Assembly (NCBI RefSeq): GCF_003026455.1
Contig: NZ_PYMB01000015.1
Coordinates: 40,146 to 104,145, forward strand
Source: Photobacterium rosenbergii
GTDB taxonomy: Bacteria > Pseudomonadota > Gammaproteobacteria > Enterobacterales > Vibrionaceae
Reading direction: 5' to 3'
DNA length: 64,000 nucleotides
Both the position numbers and the translations under genes were made by a program. Of the stretch, positions 51,073 to 61,080 are shown piece by piece; the first letter of the stretch is position 1; every line of letters starts with the position of its first letter. The notes beneath the pieces are model-generated. The model made no database searches. It worked only from the letters and a program-made list of their open reading frames with translations, and had not been told where the DNA came from.

Positions 51073-52085
51073 TATTTTTGTCTTAGGATTCTTAAATATT
51101 CACGGACAGCACGGTTGTGTTCAGTCAGTGTTCTCGAGAATTTATGGCCGCCTTTGCCATCAGCCACAAAGTAGTAATAGGTGCTGTCGTCTGGGTTGAC
51201 TGCGGCAAGTACCGATGCTTCGCTTGGCATGGCGATAGGCGTCGGCGGCAAGCCAAACATGGTATATGTGTTATACGGCGTCGGTGTTTGCAGATCGCGT
51301 TTGCGGATCCGGCCTTCGTACTTATCACCCATGCCGTAGATCACAGTTGGATCCGTCTGCAAGCGCATACCCTTATGAAGACGATTCATAAATACCGAGG
51401 ACACCAAGCCGCGCTCGTCATCCACTGCCGTTTCTTTCTCGATGATCGACGCCATAATCAGCGCTTCATACGGGGTTTTCAGTGGAATTTCAGCATCGCG
51501 CTCATCCCATGCTGTGCCCAGCAGGTTCTGCATATCACGGTAAGCCCGGCGTAGCAATTCCAGATCTGACGTACCGGCTGTGTAATGGTAAGTTTCAGGC
51601 AACAGGTAGCCTTCGAGCTTTTCGACATCAGCGCCTAGGGCTTTAGCAATATCTGCTTCACTCATTCCCGCTGTTGCGTGGGTCACGTGTGGCGCTTGCT
51701 GTAATTGTGCCAGCCAATCGACAAAGCGCTCGCCTTCCACCAAAGTAATGGCAAACTGTTGCTCACGACCAGAAGCGACCAGTGCAAGCACCTCTTTCAG
51801 GCTCATCGCCGGGTTGATCTGATAGGTACCTGATTTCAAGTTTGCCAATTGCGGCTCAAGCCTTGGGATCCAGCGTGTCCATGGCGACTCGGCAAAAAGA
51901 TCCTCTCTCACTAACTGGTTGAGCAGGCCACGGTATGACGTACCAGCCTTAACGGTCAACAAGACTTCCTGTTGGTTTTCCGCCTGCATATCCAGCGATG
52001 ATTTCACTTGCTGATAAGACCACCCCAGTCCACCAGCAGCCACTAGGCCCAGCAGGATCACAGCTATTGCCAACTTCTTTAGCAC
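51072..52085 (-). CDS. mltG: Endolytic murein transglycosylase MltG
   Basis: A 337-residue inner-membrane enzyme with an N-terminal helix (LAIAVILLGLVAAGGLGW), a LysM-like module, and the YceG-type catalytic domain with Glu in IMASIIEKET, PTVIYGMG and NTYTMFGLPPTPI. It cuts nascent glycan strands. The start is GTG 52085 overlapping the pabC stop by seven bases. Confidence 0.94.
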   Translation of the reverse strand: MLKKLAIAVILLGLVAAGGLGWSYQQVKSSLDMQAENQQEVLLTVKAGTSYRGLLNQLVREDLFAESPWTRWIPRLEPQLANLKSGTYQINPAMSLKEVLALVASGREQQFAITLVEGERFVDWLAQLQQAPHVTHATAGMSEADIAKALGADVEKLEGYLLPETYHYTAGTSDLELLRRAYRDMQNLLGTAWDERDAEIPLKTPYEALIMASIIEKETAVDDERGLVSSVFMNRLHKGMRLQTDPTVIYGMGDKYEGRIRKRDLQTPTPYNTYTMFGLPPTPIAMPSEASVLAAVNPDDSTYYYFVADGKGGHKFSRTLTEHNRAVREYLRILRQK

Positions 52086-52888
52086 GTGTACAACCTCTTG
52101 TTCAGTTCACCCAGCAAGGAGCGCTGGGCAAATGTTATTCCATTGATTTCATTAACTGGCACTAATGCCATAAGGGCATTAGTAATAAAGACTTCATCAG
52201 CACAAAGCAAGCCATCGAGCGGTGAATTGACAATTTCTAAACAATAATCCAATTCGCTTACCAACTGTATTACGTGCCGCCGCATGACTCCCCTCACACC
52301 CGACAACTCAAGGCTAGGGGTATATACGGTGTTACCTTTGCGCCAAAAGATATTTGAGGCAATGGACTCCACCACATTGCCAGCAACATCCAGTACCACT
52401 GCATCCAACCACTGGTGCTGCTCTGCTTCCCTTTTAAGCATCACTTGCTCTAGCCGGTTGAGATGCTTATAACCCGCTAGCATCGGCGAATGTGACAGAC
52501 GTTGCTGGCATACTCCCAGTGCAATGCCATCTTGTTGCCAACTCTCATAATGTGCAGGCCACGCAAAATCAGACACAACAACTTGCGTATCCTCGCAACC
52601 TGAGTCGCTGTATCCCCGGCCACCACTCCCCCGACTGATCAGCACCTTGATGCCACCTTTATGCGGGTAGTTGGCTGCCAATTTGCAGACCAACCCGGTG
52701 AGATCATTCCAATCAGGCTCGGAAATAGCCAGCAAGGCAAGGGTTTCCTTTAATCGCTCAAGGTGAAAGTTCCACAGCTGAATTTCACCATTTTCTACCA
52801 GCATAGTCGTAAAACAGCCATCGCCGTACTGCATCGCCCGGTCTGTTACCGCAACCTGGTTGCCTGGTTTCCCGTTGATCAGGATCAT
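52079..52888 (-). CDS. pabC: Aminodeoxychorismate lyase
   Basis: A 269-residue fold-type IV PLP enzyme: RAMQYGDGCFTTM start, PLP lysine in GYKHLNRLEQV, and ADEVFITNALMALVPV near the end. It releases 4-aminobenzoate for folate synthesis. It lies 90 bases after fabF, beyond a strong terminator, so it may have its own promoter or depend on read-through. Confidence 0.92.
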   Translation of the reverse strand: MILINGKPGNQVAVTDRAMQYGDGCFTTMLVENGEIQLWNFHLERLKETLALLAISEPDWNDLTGLVCKLAANYPHKGGIKVLISRGSGGRGYSDSGCEDTQVVVSDFAWPAHYESWQQDGIALGVCQQRLSHSPMLAGYKHLNRLEQVMLKREAEQHQWLDAVVLDVAGNVVESIASNIFWRKGNTVYTPSLELSGVRGVMRRHVIQLVSELDYCLEIVNSPLDGLLCADEVFITNALMALVPVNEINGITFAQRSLLGELNKRLYTC

Positions 52889-52931
52889 CTTGCTGCTTAC
52901 CTGCTAGTTTCACATTCGATAGATAAAAAAA

Positions 52932-52956
52932 CGGCCCGGTGCATAACACCGGGCCG
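52932..52956 (-). terminator. Terminator between fabF and pabC
   Basis: CGGCCCGGTG (52932-52941), loop CATAA, CACCGGGCCG (52947-52956), followed on the minus strand by a run of seven T. Confidence 0.92.
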
Positions 52957-52977
52957 CTCTATGATAACAGGTTATCG

Positions 52978-54216
52978 TTAGATTTTCTTGAACAGCAGCG
53001 AGCCGTTTGTACCACCGAAACCGAATGAGTTACACAGTGCGTACTCAAGGTTTGCCTGACGCGCTTCGCCTGGGACGTAATCCAGATCACAGCCTTCATC
53101 AGGGTTGTCTAGGTTAATTGTCGGCGGAACAGCCTGATCAACCAGAGCCATGGCAGTAATAATAGCTTCAACAGAGCCAGCAGCACCTAGCAAGTGACCT
53201 GTCATAGACTTGGTAGAAGAAACCATCACGTTATCTACGGCTGCGCCCATTGCACGCTTGATACCAAGCGTTTCAGCAACGTCGCCTGCAGGGGTAGAAG
53301 TACCGTGAGCATTCACGTAACCGATTTGGTCAGCATTAATGCCAGCATCACGGATAGCCGCTTCCATTGCCAATGCACCACCAGAGCCGTCAACGCTTGG
53401 TGAGGTCATGTGGTAAGCATCGCCACTCATACCAAAGCCAACAAGCTCAGCATAAATTTTCGCACCACGTGCTTTAGCATGCTCATATTCTTCAAGCATC
53501 ATCATACCGGCGCCGTCGCCCAGTACGAAACCGTCACGCTCTTTGTCCCATGGGCGAGATGCGCCTTGAGGATCGTCGTTACGGGTAGAAAGTGCTTTAG
53601 CAGCTGCGAAGCCGCCCATGCCTAGCGGAGTCGATGCTTTTTCTGCACCACCAGCTAGCATCGCATCGGCATCACCGTATGCGATCATACGTGCAGCATG
53701 GCCAATGTTGTGAAGGCCAGTTGTACACGCGGTAGAGATTGCGATATTTGGACCACGAAGACCGTGCATGATAGACATGTGGCCAGCAATCATATTTACA
53801 ATTGTTGATGGAACAAAGAACGGGCTGATTTTACGCGGGCCCTTTTCCATCAATGATTGATGGTTAGCTTCAATCAAGCCAAGACCACCAATACCAGAAC
53901 CGATAGCAACACCGATACGGGCTGCGTTTTCTTCAGTGACTTCAATGCCAGAGTCTTTTAATGCTTGGACGCCTGCTGCAATGCCGTATTGGATGAACAG
54001 ATCCATTTTACGGGCATCTTTCTTCGACATGTATTCTTCACAGTTGAAGTCTTTGACCATACCAGCAAAACGGGTAGCGAATGCGCTAGCATCAAAATGT
54101 TCAATAGTGCTGATACCGCTAGTACCGGCTAGTAGGGCTTTCCAAGATGATTCAACAGAATTACCTACCGGTGATAGCATACCCATGCCAGTAACAACTA
54201 CGCGACGCTTAGACAC
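52978..54216 (-). CDS. fabF: 3-oxoacyl-ACP synthase II
   Basis: A 412-residue condensing enzyme: catalytic C164 in ISTACTTG, histidines in NAHGTSTPAGD and KSMTGHLLGAAG, and C-terminal NSFGFGGTNGSL. It elongates acyl-ACP, including the cold-important palmitoleate to vaccenate step. It follows acpP in the fab cluster. Confidence 0.96.
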   Translation of the reverse strand: MSKRRVVVTGMGMLSPVGNSVESSWKALLAGTSGISTIEHFDASAFATRFAGMVKDFNCEEYMSKKDARKMDLFIQYGIAAGVQALKDSGIEVTEENAARIGVAIGSGIGGLGLIEANHQSLMEKGPRKISPFFVPSTIVNMIAGHMSIMHGLRGPNIAISTACTTGLHNIGHAARMIAYGDADAMLAGGAEKASTPLGMGGFAAAKALSTRNDDPQGASRPWDKERDGFVLGDGAGMMMLEEYEHAKARGAKIYAELVGFGMSGDAYHMTSPSVDGSGGALAMEAAIRDAGINADQIGYVNAHGTSTPAGDVAETLGIKRAMGAAVDNVMVSSTKSMTGHLLGAAGSVEAIITAMALVDQAVPPTINLDNPDEGCDLDYVPGEARQANLEYALCNSFGFGGTNGSLLFKKI

Positions 54217-54302
54217 GATTAATTTCTCCGGGAATTGGGGATAAAACAGGTTTCAAAAGAAAATCAGGCGGTCATGGTGACCGCCTGGAGGGAGTTCTTT
54301 AA

Positions 54303-54539
54303 TTACTCAGAAGCGCCAACAACGTAGTCGATTGCAGCTTGAACTGTAGTAATTTTTTCAGCTTCTTCGTCTGGAATCTCAGTGTCGAATTCTTCTTCAA
54401 GAGCCATTACTAGTTCAACAGTGTCTAGAGAGTCAGCGCCTAGATCGTCAACGAAAGATGCTTCGTTCTTAACTTCTGCTTCGTCTACACCTAGTTGCTC
54501 AACGATGATTTTTTTTACGCGTTCTTCGATGTTGCTCAT
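54303..54539 (-). CDS. acpP: Acyl carrier protein
   Basis: A 78-residue acidic carrier, MSNIEERVKKIIVEQLG, with phosphopantetheine serine S37 in GADSLDTVEL. The 157-base gap to fabG probably holds its own promoter. Codon bias is strong. Confidence 0.97.
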   Translation of the reverse strand: MSNIEERVKKIIVEQLGVDEAEVKNEASFVDDLGADSLDTVELVMALEEEFDTEIPDEEAEKITTVQAAIDYVVGASE

Positions 54540-54696
54540 TAATCTATTTCCTTAAAACAAGAATTCGCTAATGCGATTTGCTGTAGTTTATTCAATACTG
54601 CAAAAGTTGCAATACTCAAGATGCTGGTCAAACCACGATTTTCGGTGAAAACTAGTTGAGTTTGACTTGCATCATCAAGTTATGCAACTTTTTTGA

Positions 54697-55431
54697 TTAA
54701 ATCATGTACATGCCGCCATTGACGTGCAAAGTTTCACCGGTCACATAACCAGCATCTTCAGAGGCTAGGAAGGCCACTGCTGCCGCAATTTCACGCGGAT
54801 CACCCAGGCGACCTGCTGGAACACCAGCCAGTGTGGCAGCACGCTGCTCGTCGTTTAGGGCTTTTGTCATGTCGGTTTCAATGAAACCTGGTGCTACAGC
54901 GTTCACCGTAATGCCACGAGAAGCGACTTCACGTGCCATAGATTTGGTAAAGCCGATAAGGCCCGCTTTAGCCGCTGCATAGTTAGTCTGGCCAGCGTTA
55001 CCCATGGTACCTACCACTGAACCGATGCTGATAATACGGCCGTGACGCTTTTTCATCATTGCACGTAGTACCGCTTTAGACAGGCGGAAGATAGACGTCA
55101 GGTTAGTGTCCATGATGTCTTGCCACTCGTCGTCTTTCATACGCATCAGTAGGTTATCACGGGTAATACCTGCATTGTTAACCAAGATGTCTACGTCACC
55201 GAACTCTTCTTTGATCTGCTTTAGCACAGCTTCAATAGACTCTGGTGAAGTGACATTTAGCGCAAGGCCTTTACCATTGTCACCCAGATAAGCGCTGATC
55301 GCTTCTGCGCCGTTGTCAGAGGTTGCAGTACCGATAACCGTTGCACCACGTTCAACTAGAATCTCGGCAATCGCACGACCGATACCACGGCTCGCACCTG
55401 TTACCAGCGCAATTTTTCCTTCCAGGCTCAT
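54697..55431 (-). CDS. fabG: 3-oxoacyl-ACP reductase
   Basis: A 244-residue SDR: TGASRGIG (12-19), NNAGITRDNLLMRM, catalytic Ser in ISIGSVVGTMG, and YAAAK. It reduces beta-ketoacyl-ACP with NADPH. ATG 55431 (MSLEGKIAL) has GAGGA upstream and matches the family; the longer frame is not used. Confidence 0.96.
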   Translation of the reverse strand: MSLEGKIALVTGASRGIGRAIAEILVERGATVIGTATSDNGAEAISAYLGDNGKGLALNVTSPESIEAVLKQIKEEFGDVDILVNNAGITRDNLLMRMKDDEWQDIMDTNLTSIFRLSKAVLRAMMKKRHGRIISIGSVVGTMGNAGQTNYAAAKAGLIGFTKSMAREVASRGITVNAVAPGFIETDMTKALNDEQRAATLAGVPAGRLGDPREIAAAVAFLASEDAGYVTGETLHVNGGMYMI

Positions 55432-55456
55432 TGTTAATCCTCTTTGATGAAATGTG

Positions 55457-56380
55457 TTACTTAGCAGCGTCAAGGCTAGCGGTATCATTAACCGCTGCGC
55501 CGCTCAGTGAACGATTGATTCGTTTTGTTAGGCCAGTCAATACTTTACCAGGGCCTAGCTCAAGCAGAGACTCAATACCTTCAGCAGCCATACGCTCAAC
55601 CGATTCTGTCCAGCGAACAGGGCTGTGCAACTGCTTAACTAGCGCTGTCTTGATCGCAGCAGGATCAGTCTCTGTCGCTACGTCAGCATTGTTGATGACT
55701 GGTAGTGCTGGCGCTGAGAAAGTGATGTTCTCTAGGGCTTCTGCCAGTTTATCAGCGGCAGGCTGCATCAGTGCACAGTGAGAAGGCACAGAAACAGGTA
55801 GTGGCATTGCACGCTTGGCACCGGCTTCTTTACAAAGCACGTTAGCACGCTCAACCGCTTCTTTGTTACCTGCGATAACAACCTGTCCCGGCGAGTTGAA
55901 GTTAACTGGCGAACACACCTGGTCTTGGGCTGCTTCTTCACATGCCTTGGCAATTGCGTCGTTGTCCAGGCCAATAATGGCAGACATTGCACCGACACCA
56001 GCAGGGACAGCCGCTTGCATAAGTTGACCACGTAGCTCAACCAACTTTACAGCGTCCTTGAATTCGATAACGCCTGCACAAACTAATGCCGAGTATTCAC
56101 CTAGGCTGTGGCCAGCCAATACTTCTGGCTGAGCGCCACCCACTTCTTGCCATACACGCCAGATAGCCACTGAAGAAGTCAGTAGCGCAGGCTGGGTACG
56201 GTGAGTTTGATTTAGGTCTTCAGCTGGGCCGTCTTGTACCAGTGCCCACAGGTCATAACCCAAGACTTCAGATGCCTCAGCAAAAGTTTGCTTAACCACA
56301 TCGTACTGCTCAGCCAAATCAGCCAGCATACCTACGGTTTGAGAACCTTGACCCGGAAATACAATCGCGAACTTAGACAT
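55457..56380 (-). CDS. fabD: Malonyl-CoA:ACP transacylase
   Basis: A 307-residue enzyme with PGQGSQ (9-14), nucleophile S92 in GHSLGEYSAL, and the His motif SVPSHCALM. It moves malonyl to ACP. It lies 25 bases before fabG. Confidence 0.96.
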   Translation of the reverse strand: MSKFAIVFPGQGSQTVGMLADLAEQYDVVKQTFAEASEVLGYDLWALVQDGPAEDLNQTHRTQPALLTSSVAIWRVWQEVGGAQPEVLAGHSLGEYSALVCAGVIEFKDAVKLVELRGQLMQAAVPAGVGAMSAIIGLDNDAIAKACEEAAQDQVCSPVNFNSPGQVVIAGNKEAVERANVLCKEAGAKRAMPLPVSVPSHCALMQPAADKLAEALENITFSAPALPVINNADVATETDPAAIKTALVKQLHSPVRWTESVERMAAEGIESLLELGPGKVLTGLTKRINRSLSGAAVNDTASLDAAK

Positions 56381-56472
56381 TCGAGAATCCTTATTCTGTG
56401 TAACTGAAAACTCAGTTTTGCTAAATCGGGCGAATAGACAATCCTGACTCGCCCAAACTAAAAAAATGGTGT

Positions 56473-57429
56473 TTAGAACTTCACCAGCGCAGAACCCCAG
56501 GTGAAACCGCCACCAAAGGCTTCAAGCAGTAGCGTCTGGCCACGCTGGATACGGCCATCACGGACCGCTTCATCCAGTGCTGTCGGTACAGTCGCTGCAG
56601 AGGTATTACCGTGACGGTCCAGTGTAACAACAACCTGATCCATCGACATCGACAACTTCTTCGCTGTTGCCTTGATAATACGCAGGTTTGCCTGATGCGG
56701 AACCAACCAATCGAGTTCTGACTTATCCATATTATTGGCAGCCAGCGTATCCTTCACTAGGTTGGACAACTGGGTAACGGCAACTTTGAACACTTCGTTG
56801 CCTGCCATGTAAAGCCACTTGTCGTCACTAAATGCTTGGCCGTGTTCTGGCGTAGCAAGGCTGAGTAGACCACCAAAATGGCCATCAGCATGAAGATGAG
56901 TAGAAATAATACCCGGCTCTTCGCTAGCACCGATGACAACAGCGCCTGCACCATCACCAAACAAGATGATCGTCGAACGATCTTCTGGATCACACTTGTG
57001 TGAAAGTGCATCGGCACCGATCACCAGAACATTTTTCGCCATACCCGTTTTGATATGCTGATCAGCAACACTCAAGGCATAAACAAAACCAGAACAGGCC
57101 GCAGCAATATCAAACGCTGGACAGCCTTTGATATCCAGCATACCTTGCACTTGGCAAGCGGCCGATGGGAACGCGTGGCTCGCACTGGTAGTCGCTACAA
57201 TGATCAGGTCGATGTCATCTTTTTCAATGCCTGCCATTTCAATAGCATTCAATGAAGCCTGATACCCCATCACCGCGACAGTTTCATCTTCGGCGGCAAT
57301 GCGGCGCTCTCGAATACCGGTACGAGCAACAATCCACTCATCACTGGTTTCAACCATTTGTTCTAAGTCGGCATTAGAACGTACTTGCTCCGGCAGATAG
57401 CTGCCAGTACCTAAAATTTTGCTATACAT
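56473..57429 (-). CDS. fabH: 3-oxoacyl-ACP synthase III
   Basis: A 318-residue initiating condensing enzyme: C112 in AAACSGFVYAL, His in VPHQANLRI, Asn in RHGNTSAAT, and C-terminal EAFGGGFTWGSALV. It joins acetyl-CoA to malonyl-ACP. It starts five bases after plsX. Confidence 0.96.
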   Translation of the reverse strand: MYSKILGTGSYLPEQVRSNADLEQMVETSDEWIVARTGIRERRIAAEDETVAVMGYQASLNAIEMAGIEKDDIDLIIVATTSASHAFPSAACQVQGMLDIKGCPAFDIAAACSGFVYALSVADQHIKTGMAKNVLVIGADALSHKCDPEDRSTIILFGDGAGAVVIGASEEPGIISTHLHADGHFGGLLSLATPEHGQAFSDDKWLYMAGNEVFKVAVTQLSNLVKDTLAANNMDKSELDWLVPHQANLRIIKATAKKLSMSMDQVVVTLDRHGNTSAATVPTALDEAVRDGRIQRGQTLLLEAFGGGFTWGSALVKF

Positions 57430-57434
57430 GAAGA

Positions 57435-58460
57435 CTAATAATGCCTCTCGAGTAAGACTTCTTCCAAACGGTCACTGATTTTTGTCGGTATTTGCCGTTT
57501 GACCTCGTGTACCGCTTCACCAATCGCATTGGTAAAGGCAGTTGTATCAGCACTACCATGGCTTTTCACCACAATACCGCGCAATCCTAACAGACTCGCG
57601 CCGTTATACTGGTCGGGGTTCAACTGTTTCAAGCTATTAAATAGGTCACTAAACAGCCATCTAGCAATCAACCGCTTAACCGGATTACCGTAAATAGCAC
57701 GTTTGATCGCACTAATAAACAGGTTAGCCACCCCTTCGCTGGTTTTCAGGCTGACATTACCGACAAAACCATCGCAGACAATCACATCCGCCTTGCCACT
57801 ATAAAGCTGATCACCTTCAAGATATCCGATGTAATTGATATCTGGTGATTCGGCCAGCATTTCGGCACAACGCTTGACGAGATCATTACCTTTAATCTCT
57901 TCTTCACCAATATTGAGCAACGCGACCCGTGGGGGGACAGCATGTCCCTGTTCAGCCAATACTGACCCCATTACCGCAAACTGGAACAGGGTATCGGCAT
58001 CACAAGAAACATTAGCCCCTAAGTCTAGCAGCCAGGTCTTGGTCTCGTTCTGAGTCGGAATAGCAGAAACCAATGCAGGGCGATCTACCCCAGGTAACTG
58101 CTTGAGGATATAACGGGACAAAGCCATCAAGGCGCCGGTATTCCCTGCACTGACACAGGCATCGGCTGAACCTTCTGAAACCGCTTCTAAAGCTGCACGC
58201 ATTGACGAGCCTTGGCTACGGCGCAACGCTTGAGACGGGCGGGTATCGTTTGCTATTACGTGGTCGCAGTGAACAATGCGAAGACGAGGGTGATTCGTTT
58301 GATTCAGGAGGGATAGTTGGGCAGTGATCGCACTTAGATCACCAAATAAAATGACTTTGAGCTCTGGGAATTGCAACAGTGCCTGCACGGAGGCAGGCAC
58401 TGTTACATGAGGACCGAAGTCCCCGCCCATTGCATCAAGTGCAACGGTTAGACCACTCAA
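57435..58460 (-). CDS. plsX: Phosphate acyltransferase PlsX
   Basis: A 341-residue enzyme making acyl-phosphate from acyl-ACP. Signatures: VALDAMGGDFGP, SAGNTGALMALS, and CDGFVGNVSLKT. The start is TTG 58460, with AGGTTGAG nearby. It is nine bases after rpmF. Confidence 0.94.
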   Translation of the reverse strand: MSGLTVALDAMGGDFGPHVTVPASVQALLQFPELKVILFGDLSAITAQLSLLNQTNHPRLRIVHCDHVIANDTRPSQALRRSQGSSMRAALEAVSEGSADACVSAGNTGALMALSRYILKQLPGVDRPALVSAIPTQNETKTWLLDLGANVSCDADTLFQFAVMGSVLAEQGHAVPPRVALLNIGEEEIKGNDLVKRCAEMLAESPDINYIGYLEGDQLYSGKADVIVCDGFVGNVSLKTSEGVANLFISAIKRAIYGNPVKRLIARWLFSDLFNSLKQLNPDQYNGASLLGLRGIVVKSHGSADTTAFTNAIGEAVHEVKRQIPTKISDRLEEVLLERHY

Positions 58461-58469
58461 GGCTCAACC

Positions 58470-58640
58470 TTACTTGTTGATAACCTTACGGCCACGGTAG
58501 AAACCGTCAGCAGTTACGTGGTGACGTAGGTGAGTTTCACCACTTGCAGAATCTACAGATACAGCTGCAGTTGTTAGTGCATCGTGAGAACGACGCATAC
58601 CACGTGCTGAACGTGATTTTTTGCTCTTTTGTACGGCCAT
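58470..58640 (-). CDS. rpmF: Ribosomal protein L32
   Basis: A 56-residue protein read MAVQKSKKSRSARGMRRSHD... ending in HHVTADGFYRGRKVINK. It is the usual L32 in its usual place between yceD and plsX. AGGAGT precedes the ATG. Confidence 0.97.
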   Translation of the reverse strand: MAVQKSKKSRSARGMRRSHDALTTAAVSVDSASGETHLRHHVTADGFYRGRKVINK

Positions 58641-58659
58641 TAACCCTACTCCTGTTAAA

Positions 58660-59175
58660 TTACTTACTTAGATTTTTCAATACTGCAAACGGATTCGGAC
58701 GCTCATCAGCAACGGGGATCTCACCAAAAGTCATGTTTCCACTGGCTTTGCAGTCAGCTTCATCATGCATAGCGACTTGAGGTAATTCCAGAATCAATTC
58801 GTCTTCGACAATTTGAATCAGGTTGATCTCACCATTTTCGTCGACATCAGCCGGCTCATAAGCTTCCGGTAAATCATCTGCTGCCTCTGGTTTGAGGAGC
58901 GGACTGTAACAGAACTCAACACGATACTCGTGTTTGAATCCTTCCTGACATCGCTGACAGGTCAGCATCACTTCGATATCTGCGCTACCGCGCATAAATG
59001 CGATTCGACGCTGGTCCAAGTCAAATGACAAGGTGACGTTTGCATCACGTGTTACGCTCTGCGTTGACTCGGCCAATCGCTCAAGTAATTCGGCTTTGAT
59101 GATGCCATCATAGTCGAGTTTTTTTTGAGCAGCGCGAACCGGATCAACCGTAAGCGGCAATTTTACCTTTTGCAT
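58660..59175 (-). CDS. yceD: YceD (DUF177) rRNA-accumulation protein
   Basis: A 171-residue DUF177 protein: KLPLTVDPVRAAQKKLDYDG, CQRCQEGF (zinc-like Cys pair) and the C-terminal RPNPFAVLKNL. In bacteria and plants this family is needed for 23S rRNA accumulation. It heads the rpmF-plsX-fab block. Confidence 0.92.
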   Translation of the reverse strand: MQKVKLPLTVDPVRAAQKKLDYDGIIKAELLERLAESTQSVTRDANVTLSFDLDQRRIAFMRGSADIEVMLTCQRCQEGFKHEYRVEFCYSPLLKPEAADDLPEAYEPADVDENGEINLIQIVEDELILELPQVAMHDEADCKASGNMTFGEIPVADERPNPFAVLKNLSK

Positions 59176-59477
59176 AGGGCGCGAATATTAGCCTTGTAAT
59201 CAGTTTGAGTCAAAGGAAATGTGTGCGAATTAACAGCATTTAGCCAATTCGTATGCTCGATGCCTGATACAAGCTCTCCAGCACTACCACTTCCACCATT
59301 TTGTCTGTTATCTGCCTATCCACCAACAACTTGTACTGCAGCACACATCAGCTCAAATAACACACAAAAACTGGTGAAAACCCAACCAGCAGCCCCGCTT
59401 TACTTACCATTATAACGTAGCCTTCACAAAGCAAGATGCGTAGACTAACACAACCTAGCAATAACCCGGTAATCATC
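59176..59477. other. Divergent region yceD/maf
   Basis: About 300 bases with promoters expected in both directions. No open frame of note, no hairpin with T-run seen. Confidence 0.5.
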
Positions 59478-60059
59478 ATGCGCCAACCACTTGTTCTGGC
59501 TTCAACCTCTCCTTTTCGTAAATCCTTATTGCACAAACTTGGCCTGCCTTTCACCACGGCCAAACCTGATGCCGATGAAACCCCATTACCCGGCGAGCAA
59601 GCCGAACAGTTGGTGACCCGGTTGGCCGAAGCAAAAGCTCGGGCCTGTGCCAGTGAGCATGAAGAGCACCTTATTATAGGCTCCGACCAAGTTTGCGTGA
59701 TTGATGGCCAAATCATTGGCAAGCCCCATACGGTAGAGAATGCTTGCCGCCAACTCAAAGCCGCCAGTGGAAAAACCATCACCTTTTATACTGGGCTATG
59801 CCTACACAACGTCCAAACAGGCGTTAGCGAGGTTATCTGTGAGCCTTTCCATGTCCACTTCCGTGACCTGACCGATGAAGAAATCCGCAATTATGTCGAA
59901 CGTGAGCAACCCCTCAACTGTGCAGGCAGCTTCAAAAGTGAAGGGCTAGGTATAGCTCTATTCGACAAACTGGAAGGTCGCGACCCGAACACCTTGGTCG
60001 GTTTACCGCTCATTGCATTAAGGGAAATGCTCGCCAAGCAAGGCGTCAGCGTTCTATAA
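59478..60059 (+). CDS. Maf-family nucleotide pyrophosphatase (YceF type)
   Basis: A 193-residue Maf protein: LASTSPFRKSLL (7-18), DETPLPGEQAEQLVTRLAEAKA, IIGSDQVC, GKPHTVENA. It hydrolyses modified nucleotides such as 7-methyl-GTP. ATG 59478 is chosen by alignment with YceF. It diverges from yceD. Confidence 0.92.
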   Translation: MRQPLVLASTSPFRKSLLHKLGLPFTTAKPDADETPLPGEQAEQLVTRLAEAKARACASEHEEHLIIGSDQVCVIDGQIIGKPHTVENACRQLKAASGKTITFYTGLCLHNVQTGVSEVICEPFHVHFRDLTDEEIRNYVEREQPLNCAGSFKSEGLGIALFDKLEGRDPNTLVGLPLIALREMLAKQGVSVL

Positions 60060-60060
60060 A

Positions 60061-60086
60061 AAAACGGCAGTCTGAACTGCCGTTTT
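60061..60086. terminator. Bidirectional terminator maf/rluC
   Basis: AAAACGGCAGT (60061-60071), loop CTGA, ACTGCCGTTTT (60076-60086). Confidence 0.9.
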
Positions 60087-60111
60087 GTCACAAAGCAATA
60101 TAAGGAAGGTA

Positions 60112-61080
60112 TTAAGCTTTTCGGCGCAATTTCTCTACTGCTTGCTTGAGCTTCCTCTCCATCGGCGCACTGATGTCCATCTGTTCATCACTACCCGGGT
60201 GGGTAAACTTAATGTTTGCCGCATGTAAGAACAAACGGTCTAGCCCAACCTTTTTGGTAAAAGCATCAAAACGCGGATCACCATAGCGGTCATCCCAAGC
60301 TATCGGGTGGCCAGTATACTGGCAGTGAACACGGATCTGGTGGGTACGGCCTGTTACCGGGCTCGCTTGTACCAGCGTCGCTTGCTCTAGCCGCTCTAGC
60401 ACCTTGAAACGAGTATCAGACGGCTTACCATTCGGGTTAACCCGGACAATGCTGTTGACCTCGTTTTTTAGCAATGGCGCTGTCACTTTCTTGCAACTCG
60501 CCTTCCACTCGCCCATCACCAAGGCAAAGTAGTATTTCTGTACCGTCTTGTTGCGGAACTGCTCCTGTAGCTTACGCAGCGCAGAACGCTTCTTCGCTAC
60601 CAGCAAGATACCGGAAGTATCACGGTCGATACGGTGAACGAGCTCGAGGAAGCGCGCATCGGGACGCAGAGCCCGCAATGCTTCAATGGCGCCGAATTTC
60701 AAGCCACTGCCACCATGAACCGCTGTACCGGACGGTTTGTTGAGGATCAGCATGTGGTCATCTTCATAGATGATGCACGCCTCAAGCTCAGCGACCTTGT
60801 CCAGCTTAGTGCTAATCGGTGCTTGGTCTTCTTTTTCCGGTACCTTTACCGGAGGAACCCGAACAAGATCACCGTCCTGCAATTTGTATTCTGGTTTTAT
60901 ACGTTTTTTGTTCACTCGCACTTCACCTTTACGCAAAATGCGGTAAATCATACTTTTTGGTACATTTTTTAGCCGTGCGCGAAGAAAGTTATCGATCCGC
61001 TGGCCTGCAAAGTCATCAGATATTTCGATGAACTGCACTTTTGGTTTATCATCTTTCATGGGTTTCATTCTAACATGCAT
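60112..61080 (-). CDS. rluC: 23S rRNA pseudouridine synthase C
   Basis: A 322-residue enzyme: S4-like RNA-binding domain (RIDNFLRARLKNVPKSMIY, GEVRVNKKRIKP), catalytic Asp in ELVHRIDRDTSG, and GRTHQIRVH. It modifies U955, U2504 and U2580 of 23S rRNA in E. coli. The N-terminus is uncertain: ATG 61080, 61068 or 61059. Confidence 0.94.
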   Translation of the reverse strand: MHVRMKPMKDDKPKVQFIEISDDFAGQRIDNFLRARLKNVPKSMIYRILRKGEVRVNKKRIKPEYKLQDGDLVRVPPVKVPEKEDQAPISTKLDKVAELEACIIYEDDHMLILNKPSGTAVHGGSGLKFGAIEALRALRPDARFLELVHRIDRDTSGILLVAKKRSALRKLQEQFRNKTVQKYYFALVMGEWKASCKKVTAPLLKNEVNSIVRVNPNGKPSDTRFKVLERLEQATLVQASPVTGRTHQIRVHCQYTGHPIAWDDRYGDPRFDAFTKKVGLDRLFLHAANIKFTHPGSDEQMDISAPMERKLKQAVEKLRRKA